A stretch of DNA of 64,000 nt, taken from positions 124,001 to 188,000 of the forward strand of contig NZ_JACOOY010000003.1 in NCBI RefSeq assembly GCF_014287705.1, in the 5' to 3' direction. Shown here piece by piece: positions 41,025 to 50,274 of the stretch (the first letter of the stretch is position 1; every line of letters starts with the position of its first letter). The stretch comes from Dorea_D hominis (GTDB lineage Bacteria; Bacillota; Clostridia; Lachnospirales; Lachnospiraceae). Under the pieces are notes generated by a model that was given only the letters and a program-made list of their open reading frames with translations, did not search any database and was not told the origin of the DNA. The position numbers were made by a program, and so were the translations under genes.

Positions 41025-43151
41025 ATGGAAGAAAAGTGTTACAGTAAAGTACCGGTATTTGAAAATGGAATGGCTCAGCCAGTATTTCCATTTACCGATG
41101 GGAAAAGCGGAGAAAAATACGATGCGAAGACATCTGATACTGTGAGATATTGTGTTTATGTTGAATCCGATTATGATATGGACGGAGACGGAAAAAGAGA
41201 TCTTGTCAAAGCATTGATCCAAGTTCCGCGAAGTGCTGTAGAGGGAAATTATAAAGCACCTGCTTTATTCGAGGCGCGTCCGTACTGTGCCGGTGTGCAG
41301 GAAGACGGATATCAGCATATGAAAGATGTAGCGGAGAAGGAGTACCGCAAATTTGATATGGAAGAGTTGAATCACAAGGCAGATCCGCGTGTACCGACTG
41401 GTTCTATCAGTGCAATGGAACTGGCACTTAAAACAGATCCGTCTGACTGGTATTACCCGGATAAAGGGAACAACAACAGTATGGTTTACGAGAATTTAGA
41501 GAATTTTAACTATTATCTTGTGCGTGGATTTGCAGTGATTGTCAGCGCAGGATTTGGTGCACTCGGCTCAGATGGATTTAATTTTGTCGGTTCAGATTTT
41601 GAAAGAGATGCTTTCAAATGTGTGGTAGAATGGCTGCACGGAGACCGCACTGCTTACGCAGACCGCACAGGAACAACCGAGACAAAGGCAGACTGGTGCA
41701 ATGGAAAAGTTGCCATGACTGGAAGATCTTATGCAGGAACAATGCCATTTGCAGTGGCAACAACCGGTGTGGAAGGTCTTAAGACAATCGTTCCGGTTGC
41801 AGGAATCGCAGACTGGTACACACAGCAGAATATGCAGGGTGCACAGCGTTACTGGCCAAAAGAGATGTTAAATAGTTTTCTGGCTTACTACTGCTCCAGC
41901 CGCTATAATGACGAGACATTATCTGAGAAGCAGCTGGATGATATCGCCGCATTTCATCACGAATTAAGTTTGCAGCAGTTAAAATGTGGATTTGACTATG
42001 ATCCGGAGTTCTGGGGAAGCGGAAATTATCGCTTAAATGCAGATAAGATCAAATGCAGCGCTCTGATCGTACAGGGATTGAATGATGAGAATGTTTCAAC
42101 GAAACAGTTTGAGATGATGTACCGTTCTTTCAAACAGGCAGGACAGACAGTGAAGACAATCGTGCATCAGGGACCACATATCACACCGACTATGCCGAAT
42201 AAAAATTACGGTATTTTGCTCAATGGTCAATTCTATGATGACGTTGTAAATAAATGGATTTCTCATTATCTGTTTGATGTGGAAAATGATGCAGAAGAGA
42301 TGCCGGAAGTTCTGGCACAGACGAACTATGATCAGAAGAAGTGGGAAACAGAAAAGTCATGGCTCGTAAGTGACAGCATGAAGCTTAACAGCGCTGAATC
42401 GGGAGAGGCAGTGATCGATACAGACTGGGAGAAAGCCGGAATCAGTGCAGAAAACTTCGATGACGTGATGGGTATTACATCTACCAACATGGGCAAACGT
42501 TATGTGACAGCACCATTTGAGAAAGCTGTTACAGTGCAGGGTACTGTGTGCCTGAAGATGAGAGCTGCATTAAAAGACGGAGATGCGGAATGCGATTTCC
42601 ATCCGGAGAACAGAAATGATGCAGATACACTTACGATGAAGCTTGGAAACTCAAAAATTTCCGGTAAGATGGATGATGTGGAAGTTGCAGTTCTTCTCTG
42701 CGATGTGTGTGATGAGGAATTTGACAGCATTCAGACAGTTGATCCGGAGAGAAATATTGTTCCGGTAGAGGTCGTAAAAGAAGGTGGCATTGTAAATGGC
42801 GGAGATCTTCCGGCATTTGATGAAGCTGAATTTAAGACAGTACATAAAAAATACCGTGTGATCACAAGAGCATTTGCAGACCTGTGTAACCCGGAAGCAG
42901 GATACGAACCGGAGACAGCGCAGAACAGTATTGAACTTAAAAAGGGTGAATATCACGATTATAACATTTATCTGAATGCGACCAGATATACGGTGCAGCC
43001 GGGACATAGCCTTGCGATTGTAATTGCAACAGAAGATCCGGTAAACTGCCTGATCCATAAGACTTACAGTGTTGCAATCGATAATGCATCTGTGAAAGCG
43101 GAAGTACCTGTGACAAAAGCAGCAGAGGACAGAACATTAACTCTGAAATAG
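41025..43151 (+). CDS. S15-family X-Pro dipeptidyl-peptidase
   Basis: 708 residues from ATG 41025, which follows TTTGGAGG. The alpha/beta-hydrolase domain has the serine elbow GRSYAGTMPFA, with late DENVSTKQ (Asp region) and HQGPHITPT (His). A C-terminal jelly-roll domain (about 480-700) follows, as in PepX and CocE. YCVYVESDYDMDGDGKRDLV at the N-terminus resembles Xaa-Pro dipeptidyl-peptidases. It removes X-Pro dipeptides from peptides, probably in the cytosol as there is no signal peptide. Confidence 0.85.
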   Translation: MEEKCYSKVPVFENGMAQPVFPFTDGKSGEKYDAKTSDTVRYCVYVESDYDMDGDGKRDLVKALIQVPRSAVEGNYKAPALFEARPYCAGVQEDGYQHMKDVAEKEYRKFDMEELNHKADPRVPTGSISAMELALKTDPSDWYYPDKGNNNSMVYENLENFNYYLVRGFAVIVSAGFGALGSDGFNFVGSDFERDAFKCVVEWLHGDRTAYADRTGTTETKADWCNGKVAMTGRSYAGTMPFAVATTGVEGLKTIVPVAGIADWYTQQNMQGAQRYWPKEMLNSFLAYYCSSRYNDETLSEKQLDDIAAFHHELSLQQLKCGFDYDPEFWGSGNYRLNADKIKCSALIVQGLNDENVSTKQFEMMYRSFKQAGQTVKTIVHQGPHITPTMPNKNYGILLNGQFYDDVVNKWISHYLFDVENDAEEMPEVLAQTNYDQKKWETEKSWLVSDSMKLNSAESGEAVIDTDWEKAGISAENFDDVMGITSTNMGKRYVTAPFEKAVTVQGTVCLKMRAALKDGDAECDFHPENRNDADTLTMKLGNSKISGKMDDVEVAVLLCDVCDEEFDSIQTVDPERNIVPVEVVKEGGIVNGGDLPAFDEAEFKTVHKKYRVITRAFADLCNPEAGYEPETAQNSIELKKGEYHDYNIYLNATRYTVQPGHSLAIVIATEDPVNCLIHKTYSVAIDNASVKAEVPVTKAAEDRTLTLK

Positions 43152-43217
43152 CAGAAGCGATTGTCTTAGATATGTTATGATGATGTGTTATAAGATGAGA
43201 TGTAAATGAAAGAGATG

Positions 43218-43245
43218 CCAGGAAAGTAAGATAATGCTTTCCTGG
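43218..43245 (+). terminator. Weak terminator after the S15 peptidase
   Basis: CCAGGAAAG and CTTTCCTGG form a perfect 9-bp stem, followed only by TAAAAATC. Confidence 0.45.
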
Positions 43246-43353
43246 TAAAAATCAAAGAATATTTTGGAGTTGAGAGTTGCATTTTCGACGGGAATTTGTT
43301 AGAATAATTAACCGTATGAAAAATAAATAAAGATTTTGGTATTAATTGGAAAC

Positions 43354-43402
43354 GACACAAGTGTATGCTTGATTAACGAACAACACAAGTGTCTTTTTTT
43401 TT
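43354..43402 (+). terminator. Hairpin with T run upstream of the DUF2798 gene
   Basis: GACACAAGTGT pairs with ACACAAGTGTC (internal AA mismatches), followed by nine T. It lies 43 bp before the next gene, so it could be an attenuator or the true end of the preceding transcript. Confidence 0.5.
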
Positions 43403-43444
43403 GTACCCATTTTAAGAATTTATGAGAGAAAAGGAGAACAAACA

Positions 43445-43936
43445 ATGCCAAAAACTTTATTTCAAAACATTTTTTTTACACTGATGATGTCATTTTTGAT
43501 GGTCTACGTCATGGTCTGTTACAATATCGCACTGAACATGGGTGGAATGAGCAATGAAATTTTCCTGATGGCTTTTGGAGAAATGAAAATCATGTGGCCG
43601 GTTGCATTTTTACTGGAGTTCTTTGTAGTAGATAAGATGGCACATGCACTTGCGTTCCGTATTGTGACACCGAAGGACAGACAGATTGTAATCGTACTTG
43701 CAATTTCTGCAATGATCGTATGCATTATGTGTCCGGTTATGAGTCTGATCGCGACAGTACTTTTCAAAAATGCAGGAGCAAATGTGATTGCAACATGGTT
43801 TGAAACAACATTTTTTAATTTCCCGGTTGCATTATTCTGGCAGATTTTTTACTGCGGACCGTGTATTCGTTTTATTTTTGGAAAATTATTTCCGGAAAAG
43901 GAAAATGCATCAGATGCAGTAGGTGCGGAATCATAG
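43445..43936 (+). CDS. DUF2798-like four-helix membrane protein
   Basis: 163 residues with four hydrophobic helices (about 8-30, 45-65, 80-105 and 115-140), including FFTLMMSFLMVYVMVCYN and MIVCIMCPVMSLIATVLF. The layout matches small DUF2798 integral membrane proteins. The function is unknown. GAAAAGGAG precedes the ATG. It is convergent with the glycerol dehydrogenase gene and shares a bidirectional terminator with it. Confidence 0.75.
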   Translation: MPKTLFQNIFFTLMMSFLMVYVMVCYNIALNMGGMSNEIFLMAFGEMKIMWPVAFLLEFFVVDKMAHALAFRIVTPKDRQIVIVLAISAMIVCIMCPVMSLIATVLFKNAGANVIATWFETTFFNFPVALFWQIFYCGPCIRFIFGKLFPEKENASDAVGAES

Positions 43937-43961
43937 AAAAATGTTATAATTAAGAAATATA

Positions 43962-44005
43962 ACGGGGCTGGCGCGCTAGTAATCATTAAAGCGCCAGCCC
44001 CGTTT
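43962..44005. terminator. Bidirectional terminator between convergent genes
   Basis: ACGGGGCTGGCGC and GCGCCAGCCCCGT form a perfect 13-bp stem with A/T-rich flanks on both sides. Confidence 0.85.
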
Positions 44006-44022
44006 GTTAATGTATGATTATA

Positions 44023-45120
44023 TTATTTGCCAAGTGCGAGCTTACCCATTGCATCTGCCTGAAGGATAGCATCATACAGTTCAACCGGCTGTACGTCGCC
44101 GGCAAGATTGTGGATGGTTTCACCTGGTACACAGGCATTTTTGGCGATTGTTTCAACCTGTTCTGCAGTAGTAACTCCAATTTCTTCAAGTGTAACAGGA
44201 AGACCGACTTCCATACAGAAATTCTGTACTTCTTCAAATTCTTCTTTTGGAACACCTTCCAGAATAAGCTGAACCAATGTTCCGAGTGCAACGCAGCAGC
44301 CGTGGTCGGCATGTGCGATTCCAAGAGAAGTTACACCGTTGTAGAAAGAGTGTGCAGCGGCACAGTTTACATTATCAGCACCAACACCGGAAAGATATAC
44401 ATTTGCCTCTACAATATTCTCCAAAGCAGGAGTAACAGCATGTACTTTGCATGCTTCTACAGCCTGTTTACCATATTCACGAAGTGTGTCATAACACAAT
44501 CTTGCAAGTGCTTGACCGGCTCTTGTGATTCCAGTACCTTCCAGACTGGCAGATTCAGTACGGATAGAAGCGCGACCTTCAAAATAAGTTCCGAGTGCAT
44601 CGCCCATTCCTGCAATGAGGAATTTTACCGGCGCATTGGCGATGACCGTCGTATCAACCATGACTGCATCCGGGTTAGTAGGATAGAATAAATATTTATC
44701 AAAACTATGATCGTCGTTGTAAATAACGGAAAGTCCGGTACATGGTGCATCAGTTGCAGCAACCGTAGGAACAATAACGATATGTTTTCCTGAATAGTAT
44801 GCAGTTGCTTTTGCTGTATCGACTGCACTTCCACCTCCGACAGCAACAACAGTGTCTATTTTGTCTTCTTTTACAATGTCTTGCATTTTGGCTATTTCAC
44901 TTTTGCTGGAAATGCCGCCGAAAATTTCATAACGTCTGTAGTCGTCTAAATCTCTAAAACTCTGCTCGATTTTATCGTGGCAGGCTTTATATCCGCTCCG
45001 GGAACAGACAAATAACCATCTTTTTCCCATATAGCCCATTTCTTCCTGAAACTTCAAAAGTGCATCTCTGCCCTGTACATATTTGAGTGGTTCACGCATT
45101 GCTCTAAGTCTCTCCATCAT
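44023..45120 (-). CDS. gldA: Glycerol dehydrogenase family protein
   Basis: 365 residues. The iron-containing alcohol dehydrogenase fold is indicated by DTVVAVGGGSAVDTAKA (NAD loop), VPTVAATDAPCTGLSVIY and the metal-site motifs FLIAGMGDALGTYFEG and GIAHADHGCCVALG. These fit the GldA branch, which oxidises glycerol to dihydroxyacetone with NAD. The first two codons are both ATG, with GGAGGTAAC upstream. It is monocistronic. A related 2-deoxy-scyllo-inosose or sn-glycerol-1-phosphate-type enzyme is less likely. Confidence 0.88.
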   Translation of the reverse strand: MMERLRAMREPLKYVQGRDALLKFQEEMGYMGKRWLFVCSRSGYKACHDKIEQSFRDLDDYRRYEIFGGISSKSEIAKMQDIVKEDKIDTVVAVGGGSAVDTAKATAYYSGKHIVIVPTVAATDAPCTGLSVIYNDDHSFDKYLFYPTNPDAVMVDTTVIANAPVKFLIAGMGDALGTYFEGRASIRTESASLEGTGITRAGQALARLCYDTLREYGKQAVEACKVHAVTPALENIVEANVYLSGVGADNVNCAAAHSFYNGVTSLGIAHADHGCCVALGTLVQLILEGVPKEEFEEVQNFCMEVGLPVTLEEIGVTTAEQVETIAKNACVPGETIHNLAGDVQPVELYDAILQADAMGKLALGK

Positions 45121-45253
45121 GATCAGTTACCTCCTGAAATTATATATATCTTTTTGTTGCCGTCTATAGTATAGCATAATTTCAAAAAAAGTGTGATAAT
45201 TTTTTAACATATTAATTAAAAAAATAACGATGGGTTTAATGTGATAAAGTGTT

Positions 45254-45297
45254 AAATTTGGGACGGGGATTTTCTAGAAAATCCCCGTCCCAAATTT
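45254..45297. repeat. Perfect 44-bp palindrome
   Basis: Each arm is AAATTTGGGACGGGGATTTT plus CT, meeting at TCTAGA with no loop. It lies 5 bases downstream of the anti-sigma stop (minus strand). It may act as a bidirectional terminator or cruciform; perfect 22-bp arms without a spacer are more than a terminator needs. Confidence 0.7.
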
Positions 45298-45301
45298 AGT
45301 T

Positions 45302-46585
45302 TTACTGCATCTCTTCTGTATAGATTGAATAGACTTCTTTCTGATTAATCAGTTCCTCCAGAGTTTCTTTATCCGTAACGGTTGCGTATCCATAGATGTG
45401 AAGTCCGTGTTTCTTCACATAGGATTTCGCCTGTGCAAGTATTCCGGCATTAAAAGTTCCTGTATTACCGGATTCGGACATCATCTGTACAAATTTTTCC
45501 TGATCGGTAAGGTAATTTAAAAGGCTCAGAAAATGCTGCTTCGCATATTTTCCTTTGTATAGATTTTTAATTGCACTATCTGCTTCATCAATCCAGCCAT
45601 CTTTATTGATCTTACATCCCGGAAATAAATTAGGATATTTCTTATCATTCCATGCAATCGGGCTGAAAGAAGAAGGATTGCATACGAAACCGATATTTGA
45701 GGTATGGAGTGTATAGGACGGATCACCATCTAAAGAATCAAATGCATTTGTCTGCACACCACACCATACTTCGTTGATCTTCTGCTTTTGAATATATTTT
45801 GCAAAAGAAGGATAATCCATAATATTTTCCAGAGATACATAAGCTAAGTACATTTTACGTGAATCCAGATCTTTGATGTAAGCTTTTGAATCTTCTTTGT
45901 TTCCACCGGCGCTTGTGGAAATAGATTCGTCTTCTTTCAAATCTGCAACTTTTTCCATGTATGCAACATTTTCAGAAGCAGAAGAGGTTTTTGACTTTGC
46001 ATCTGCCTGATTCCAGAAAAATGAATTGCCGACTGGCGTTTTTAAAACATTGCTGTCATAGTAATGGATTTTTCCGCGTGTAATATAACCGGAGACATCT
46101 GTCATCGTTCCGGTCATGCTGAAAGTCTGTGGAATTGTAAAATTATAATCGCCATATCCTTTTGATTCCACAGTGGCAGAAACTCTGCGCTTACCCGGAA
46201 GAAACAGTTCTGTGTAAGCTGCCATATCCCGGCTGAACTGTGTCTGGGTGGATTGACCGGCCTTGGCTTCTTTGGCAGGATTATAATAAAATCTGGAAAC
46301 GACTGACGGCAGGCAAAATTGTATAAATAACACCAGTACAAGTGTGACTGCAAGCACAGCGAGTCCAAGTTTGCGGAAAGCACTTCGGATAGAGCGGTTG
46401 ACGACTTTGATAAAATCGGTATCGTCTTTTTCCATAAATACATCGCCTAATTCCGGAATTTCCTCTTTTTCATAAAGATAATCACCAATAGCTTCCTGAC
46501 GCTCAATGTCCTGTTCTATTTTTTTTTGCTGTTCCGGCTCAAGTTCGCCGGCTTTATATAATTCAATTAATTCACGATAAGTCAT
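45302..46585 (-). CDS. Membrane-bound anti-sigma factor
   Basis: 427 residues from the ATG at 46585, which overlaps the sigma-factor stop (ATGA) and has GGAGGG upstream. A longer open frame upstream lies inside the sigma gene and is not used. Residues 1-85 are cytoplasmic and acidic (MTYRELIELYKAGELEPEQQ), and a single helix follows (LGLAVLAVTLVLVLFIQFCL, about 90-110). The extracytoplasmic part of about 310 residues matches the sigma-regulator N and C domains of Firmicutes anti-sigma proteins. It likely holds its ECF sigma inactive until an envelope signal. Confidence 0.85.
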   Translation of the reverse strand: MTYRELIELYKAGELEPEQQKKIEQDIERQEAIGDYLYEKEEIPELGDVFMEKDDTDFIKVVNRSIRSAFRKLGLAVLAVTLVLVLFIQFCLPSVVSRFYYNPAKEAKAGQSTQTQFSRDMAAYTELFLPGKRRVSATVESKGYGDYNFTIPQTFSMTGTMTDVSGYITRGKIHYYDSNVLKTPVGNSFFWNQADAKSKTSSASENVAYMEKVADLKEDESISTSAGGNKEDSKAYIKDLDSRKMYLAYVSLENIMDYPSFAKYIQKQKINEVWCGVQTNAFDSLDGDPSYTLHTSNIGFVCNPSSFSPIAWNDKKYPNLFPGCKINKDGWIDEADSAIKNLYKGKYAKQHFLSLLNYLTDQEKFVQMMSESGNTGTFNAGILAQAKSYVKKHGLHIYGYATVTDKETLEELINQKEVYSIYTEEMQ

Positions 46586-47103
46586 CTTGTTCCCTCCTGA
46601 TATGATATAAGATATTTTTTGAGCTCTTTTTTCGCACGATAGGCAAGCATTTTCACGCTGCCGGTAGTGAGCCGTAGCATGGCGGCAATTTCTTTCTGGG
46701 AAAAATCTCCAAAATATTGTAAAAGAATGACTTCTTTCTGCTGTCCTTTTAAATGGTGGATCGCTTCCCAAAGCTGTTTTGTCCCTTCTTTTTGTAAAAT
46801 TTCTTCCAGAACATCCTTCTTGATAAAATATTCCGAAATAGGAGCTACATCTTCTGTATGGATTGCCTCCAGTGATGCAAGAGTTTTTGCTTTCTTATAA
46901 TAATTGTAGTAAAGATTTCTCGCTACCATATAAAGCCAGGCACGCATATTGGTGTGAGAATCCTTCAGCGAAAGCCAGGCTTTTAAAAATGTATCCTGTA
47001 AAATATCGTCAGTTACAGTGCAGTTTGAACTGAGTGAATAGATGTAAAGATACAGTTCTCTGTAGTAGCGTTTATACAGTTGTTCCAGTAAATATTTGTT
47101 CAG
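46582..47103 (-). CDS. ECF-type RNA polymerase sigma factor
   Basis: 173 residues if started at CTG 47103. Region 2 is LYKRYYRELYLYIYSLS through DDILQDTFLKAWLSL and MRAWLYMVARNLYYNYYKK; region 4 is LKGQQKEVILLQYFGDFSQKEIAAML. The in-frame stop at 47116-47118 leaves no ATG, GTG or TTG before the internal ATG at 46947, which would cut away most of region 2. A GAGGGGGTGAGG lies seven bases before the CTG. It would direct transcription under control of the coupled anti-sigma factor downstream. Confidence 0.82.
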   Translation of the reverse strand: MNKYLLEQLYKRYYRELYLYIYSLSSNCTVTDDILQDTFLKAWLSLKDSHTNMRAWLYMVARNLYYNYYKKAKTLASLEAIHTEDVAPISEYFIKKDVLEEILQKEGTKQLWEAIHHLKGQQKEVILLQYFGDFSQKEIAAMLRLTTGSVKMLAYRAKKELKKYLISYQEGTR

Positions 47104-47287
47104 ATCCTCACCCCCTCACTTTCATACTTGAGATATCCGTAGCTTTCTTAACTATATAACAATTTTGCTTTAAAGAGGTAACGATTTTGTTTAATAATTT
47201 TTTCGGGTATCACTTTATGGTATAATAAGACTGAATTTTAGTCTAAAATATGGATAAAAAGTGACATTGAAGATAGAGGGGGATAAA

Positions 47288-49387
47288 ATGGGAGGTTTTC
47301 ACATGTTTCGGAAAAATGTGAGCGCAGGAAAGGTTAATTTTATTTTATTTATTATATTTGTATTTATTCTGGGTGGAAGTGTGGAATTGCAGATAAATAT
47401 GAATAAAAAAAGTGCCAGAATGGCATGCGGTATGGTGCTGGATCAGGCGGAATCTGTAATTGATAAAAATGCCGGTGATGGAGCGGACATTACAGAATTT
47501 ATTTCTAAAATGCCATTCACAGAGACAATGACAATTTACATATGGGAAGATGACGGGGCGAGTTTTCTTCCGCTTCCGAAGAAGGAAGGAGTCCGGTTAA
47601 AGAAGACAGATAAGATTGAAAAAGAATGGAATTATCTGGTTAGTGAGAAATATAAAAATTACAATCTTGCGGTGACATATCCGTTAAAGAAAGCCAATGT
47701 GAGCGTTCCGGGGACAACGGCGCTCCTAGGTCTGGCACTTATGGCGGCGCTTATCATTATCAATATTGTAATAGCGCAGGCATTTAAAGCACAGGAAAAG
47801 AGTAAAAGTGAACTGCAGGATACAAACAATATTCTGGAAACTGCAGGATTTGGAATATGGTATATCCGCCTAATGGAAGGAAAAAAGCCGCGGATGTATG
47901 CAAATCCGAAGATGAAAGAGGTACTTGGAATCGAGGGACAGTTTTTATCAGAGGAAGAAGTTTATGATTTCTGGTATTCCCGTATCCCGGAGAAAGCAGT
48001 ACAATCTGTGCAGGACAGTGTGCAGGAAATGCTGGATGGAAATGTTTCAGAAAATACTTATCAATGGGAGCATCCGGATAAGGGCATGATCTATGTGCGT
48101 TGCGGTGGGGCATGTTATGAAAAAGGAGAAAAAGAACAGGTGTTAGGCGGTTATCACAGTGATGTTACGGCAATTGTCACAGAAGATGAGCGCAGGCAGA
48201 GAGAACTTCGGGAAGCCAAAGAAGCAGCAGAACGCGCAAATGTAGCAAAGACAAGCTTCCTGTCGCGCATGAGTCACGATATCAGGACTCCGTTAAATGG
48301 AATTATCGGGCTGATCCGTATTAATGAAAAACACGAAAATGATAAAGAACTGGTAAAAGAGAATTATAAGAAGATCATGATTTCAGCAAATCATCTGTTA
48401 TCGCTGATCAATGACATTTTACAGATGAGCAAGCTGGAAAATGGAGAAGTGAACCTGATGCATGAAGCACTTGATCTTCATCAGCTTTCGCAGGATGTTC
48501 TGAATATGATTGATCTGCGTGCGTCCGAGGCAGGAATTACATTAGAATATGAACGGTCGATGGACGAAGTGAAATATCCATATGTATATGGAAGCGCTCT
48601 GCATCTTCGCCAGATTTTCCTGAACATATACAGTAATTCAATCAAATATAATACACTTGGTGGCAGAATTACGACGAAAATGCGCTGTGCCAGCATGGAA
48701 AATGGCATTGTAACATACCAGTGGACAATCTCTGACACGGGAATCGGAATGACTGAAGAATTTCTGGAGCATATATTTGAACCATTTGCACAGGAACATT
48801 CCGATGCGAGAAGTATTTACAAAGGAACGGGGCTTGGAATGGCGATCGTAAAATCACTTATTGATAAGATGAACGGAACGATTGAAGTTTCAAGCAGAGA
48901 AGGAGTCGGCAGTATATTTGTGATCACGCTTCCTTTTGAGCTGGCAGAGGAATCTGAGGTGAAAAAATCCGAAGAACTTCCGATTGATGGAACGATTGAT
49001 GGGTTGTCATTGCTACTCGCTGAAGATAATGAATTAAATGCGGAAATTGCAGAATTACAATTGAAAGAAGCAGGAGCAGACGTTACAATTGTCAGAGATG
49101 GACAACAGGCGGTAGATTTATTCATAGAAAAACCGGAAGGAACATTTGATGCAATCCTAATGGATATTATGATGCCGGTAATGGACGGACTGTCTGCAAC
49201 TCGTGTGATTCGTGTGTTAGACCGGGAAGATGCTAAGACGATTCCGATCATTGCGATGACAGCAAACGCATTTGCGGAAGATGCGAGAAGAAGTATGGAA
49301 GCGGGAATGAACGCACATCTCGCAAAGCCATTGGATATGAAAAAAGTTATATTAACCATTCAAAAATGTTGTGATAATAAAAAGTAG
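47288..49387 (+). CDS. Hybrid sensor histidine kinase with receiver domain
   Basis: 699 residues from ATG 47288 (AGAGGGGG upstream). A membrane helix at about 10-28, an extracytoplasmic domain (about 30-140) and a second helix (LLGLALMAALIIINIVIA) precede a PAS-like domain. The H-box is RMSHDIRTPLNGIIGLIR (His about 329), and the ATPase domain has NIYSNSIKYN, DTGIGM and GTGLGMAIVKSL. The C-terminal receiver has EDNELNAEIAE and ILMDIMMPVMDG (Asp about 625). There is no separate output regulator next to it, and the signal is unknown. Confidence 0.9.
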   Translation: MGGFHMFRKNVSAGKVNFILFIIFVFILGGSVELQINMNKKSARMACGMVLDQAESVIDKNAGDGADITEFISKMPFTETMTIYIWEDDGASFLPLPKKEGVRLKKTDKIEKEWNYLVSEKYKNYNLAVTYPLKKANVSVPGTTALLGLALMAALIIINIVIAQAFKAQEKSKSELQDTNNILETAGFGIWYIRLMEGKKPRMYANPKMKEVLGIEGQFLSEEEVYDFWYSRIPEKAVQSVQDSVQEMLDGNVSENTYQWEHPDKGMIYVRCGGACYEKGEKEQVLGGYHSDVTAIVTEDERRQRELREAKEAAERANVAKTSFLSRMSHDIRTPLNGIIGLIRINEKHENDKELVKENYKKIMISANHLLSLINDILQMSKLENGEVNLMHEALDLHQLSQDVLNMIDLRASEAGITLEYERSMDEVKYPYVYGSALHLRQIFLNIYSNSIKYNTLGGRITTKMRCASMENGIVTYQWTISDTGIGMTEEFLEHIFEPFAQEHSDARSIYKGTGLGMAIVKSLIDKMNGTIEVSSREGVGSIFVITLPFELAEESEVKKSEELPIDGTIDGLSLLLAEDNELNAEIAELQLKEAGADVTIVRDGQQAVDLFIEKPEGTFDAILMDIMMPVMDGLSATRVIRVLDREDAKTIPIIAMTANAFAEDARRSMEAGMNAHLAKPLDMKKVILTIQKCCDNKK

Positions 49388-49573
49388 AGTGATGTTCGGA
49401 TATAGGAAAAAGAAATATACAGAACGAAAAGGAAAGGCTTAGTATAGATACGGAAAAAAGAAAAGAAACAATTAATTATCAACAGCCTATTGACGAGATA
49501 TATTAAACATGGCTGGATGTTTATTCCTGTTTTAATTTGAATATAAAGAGCATATAATTAGAAAAGAAAAATA
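49388..49573. other. Intergenic stretch with no supported gene
   Basis: AT-rich, no open frame with a ribosome site and no terminator clear enough to call. With the greA promoter region it makes a 335-bp gap. Confidence 0.4.
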
Positions 49574-49602
49574 TTGACATTAACAGGAACTTTCTATATA
49601 AT
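49574..49602 (+). promoter_or_regulatory. Sigma-A promoter of greA
   Basis: TTGACA and TATAAT separated by 17 bases, about 115 bp upstream of the start codon. Confidence 0.8.
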
Positions 49603-49722
49603 AATGAAATTGTGAAAGTGTCTTTATTTGTGCCTGAATAGGCAGAATAATGAATAAAAATAACAGATTTATGAATATGTATACCAAAGTTGCAAGTATA
49701 AAAGAAAAGGAGTAAAAGCATA

Positions 49723-50205
49723 ATGGAAGCAAAGAAGAGATTACTTACTTATGCAGGATTGAAGGCGCTGGAAGACGAGCTTGAAAATCTGAAAGTTGTA
49801 AAACGTAAAGAAGTTGCCGGAAAAATCAAAGAGGCAAGAGAGCAGGGAGACCTGTCTGAGAATGCAGAGTATGATGCAGCAAAAGATGAGCAGAGAGACA
49901 TAGAAGCAAGAATCGAAGAGTTGGAAGGCATTTTAAAGAATGCAGAAGTTGTTGTAGAAGATGAAGTAGATTATGATAAAATCAACGTTGGATGTACTGT
50001 AAAAGTATTTGATATTACATTTGATGAAGAGATGGAATTCAAGATTGTAGGTTCTACAGAGGCTAACAGTCTGGAAGGTAAGATTTCCAATGAGTCACCG
50101 GTAGGACATGCTCTGATCGGTAAGACAGTGAACGATGTCGTAGAAGTAGAGACACAGGCAGGAATTATGCAGTACCGTGTACTGGATATCAGTCGCTCAA
50201 ACTAA
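49723..50205 (+). CDS. greA: Transcription elongation factor GreA
   Basis: 160 residues. The N-terminal coiled coil has LTYAGLKALEDELENLKVVKR and the conserved tip AREQGDLSENAEYDAAKDEQ, whose acidic residues enter the polymerase secondary channel. The C-terminal FKBP-like domain includes SPVGHALIGKTVNDVVEVE. It rescues backtracked RNA polymerase. It precedes lysS, as in many Firmicutes, with a terminator between the two. Confidence 0.97.
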   Translation: MEAKKRLLTYAGLKALEDELENLKVVKRKEVAGKIKEAREQGDLSENAEYDAAKDEQRDIEARIEELEGILKNAEVVVEDEVDYDKINVGCTVKVFDITFDEEMEFKIVGSTEANSLEGKISNESPVGHALIGKTVNDVVEVETQAGIMQYRVLDISRSN

Positions 50206-50223
50206 TTTAGAAGATGACAATCC

Positions 50224-50247
50224 AACCCCTCAGAGACTGAGGGGTTT
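50224..50247 (+). terminator. Terminator/attenuator between greA and lysS
   Basis: AACCCCTCA and TGAGGGGTTT form a compact stem. The T run is short, so read-through into lysS is likely. Confidence 0.65.
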
Positions 50248-50274
50248 AGTCGCATAAAAGGGAAGGAGAAAAGA

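Noticed and set aside
44014..44691. 225-codon plus-strand frame opposite gldA
   Set aside because: Cys/Ser-rich composition typical of an antisense shadow; gldA has full family motifs.
48817..49359. 180-codon minus-strand frame opposite the hybrid kinase
   Set aside because: Ser-rich shadow of the conserved receiver domain; no ribosome site.
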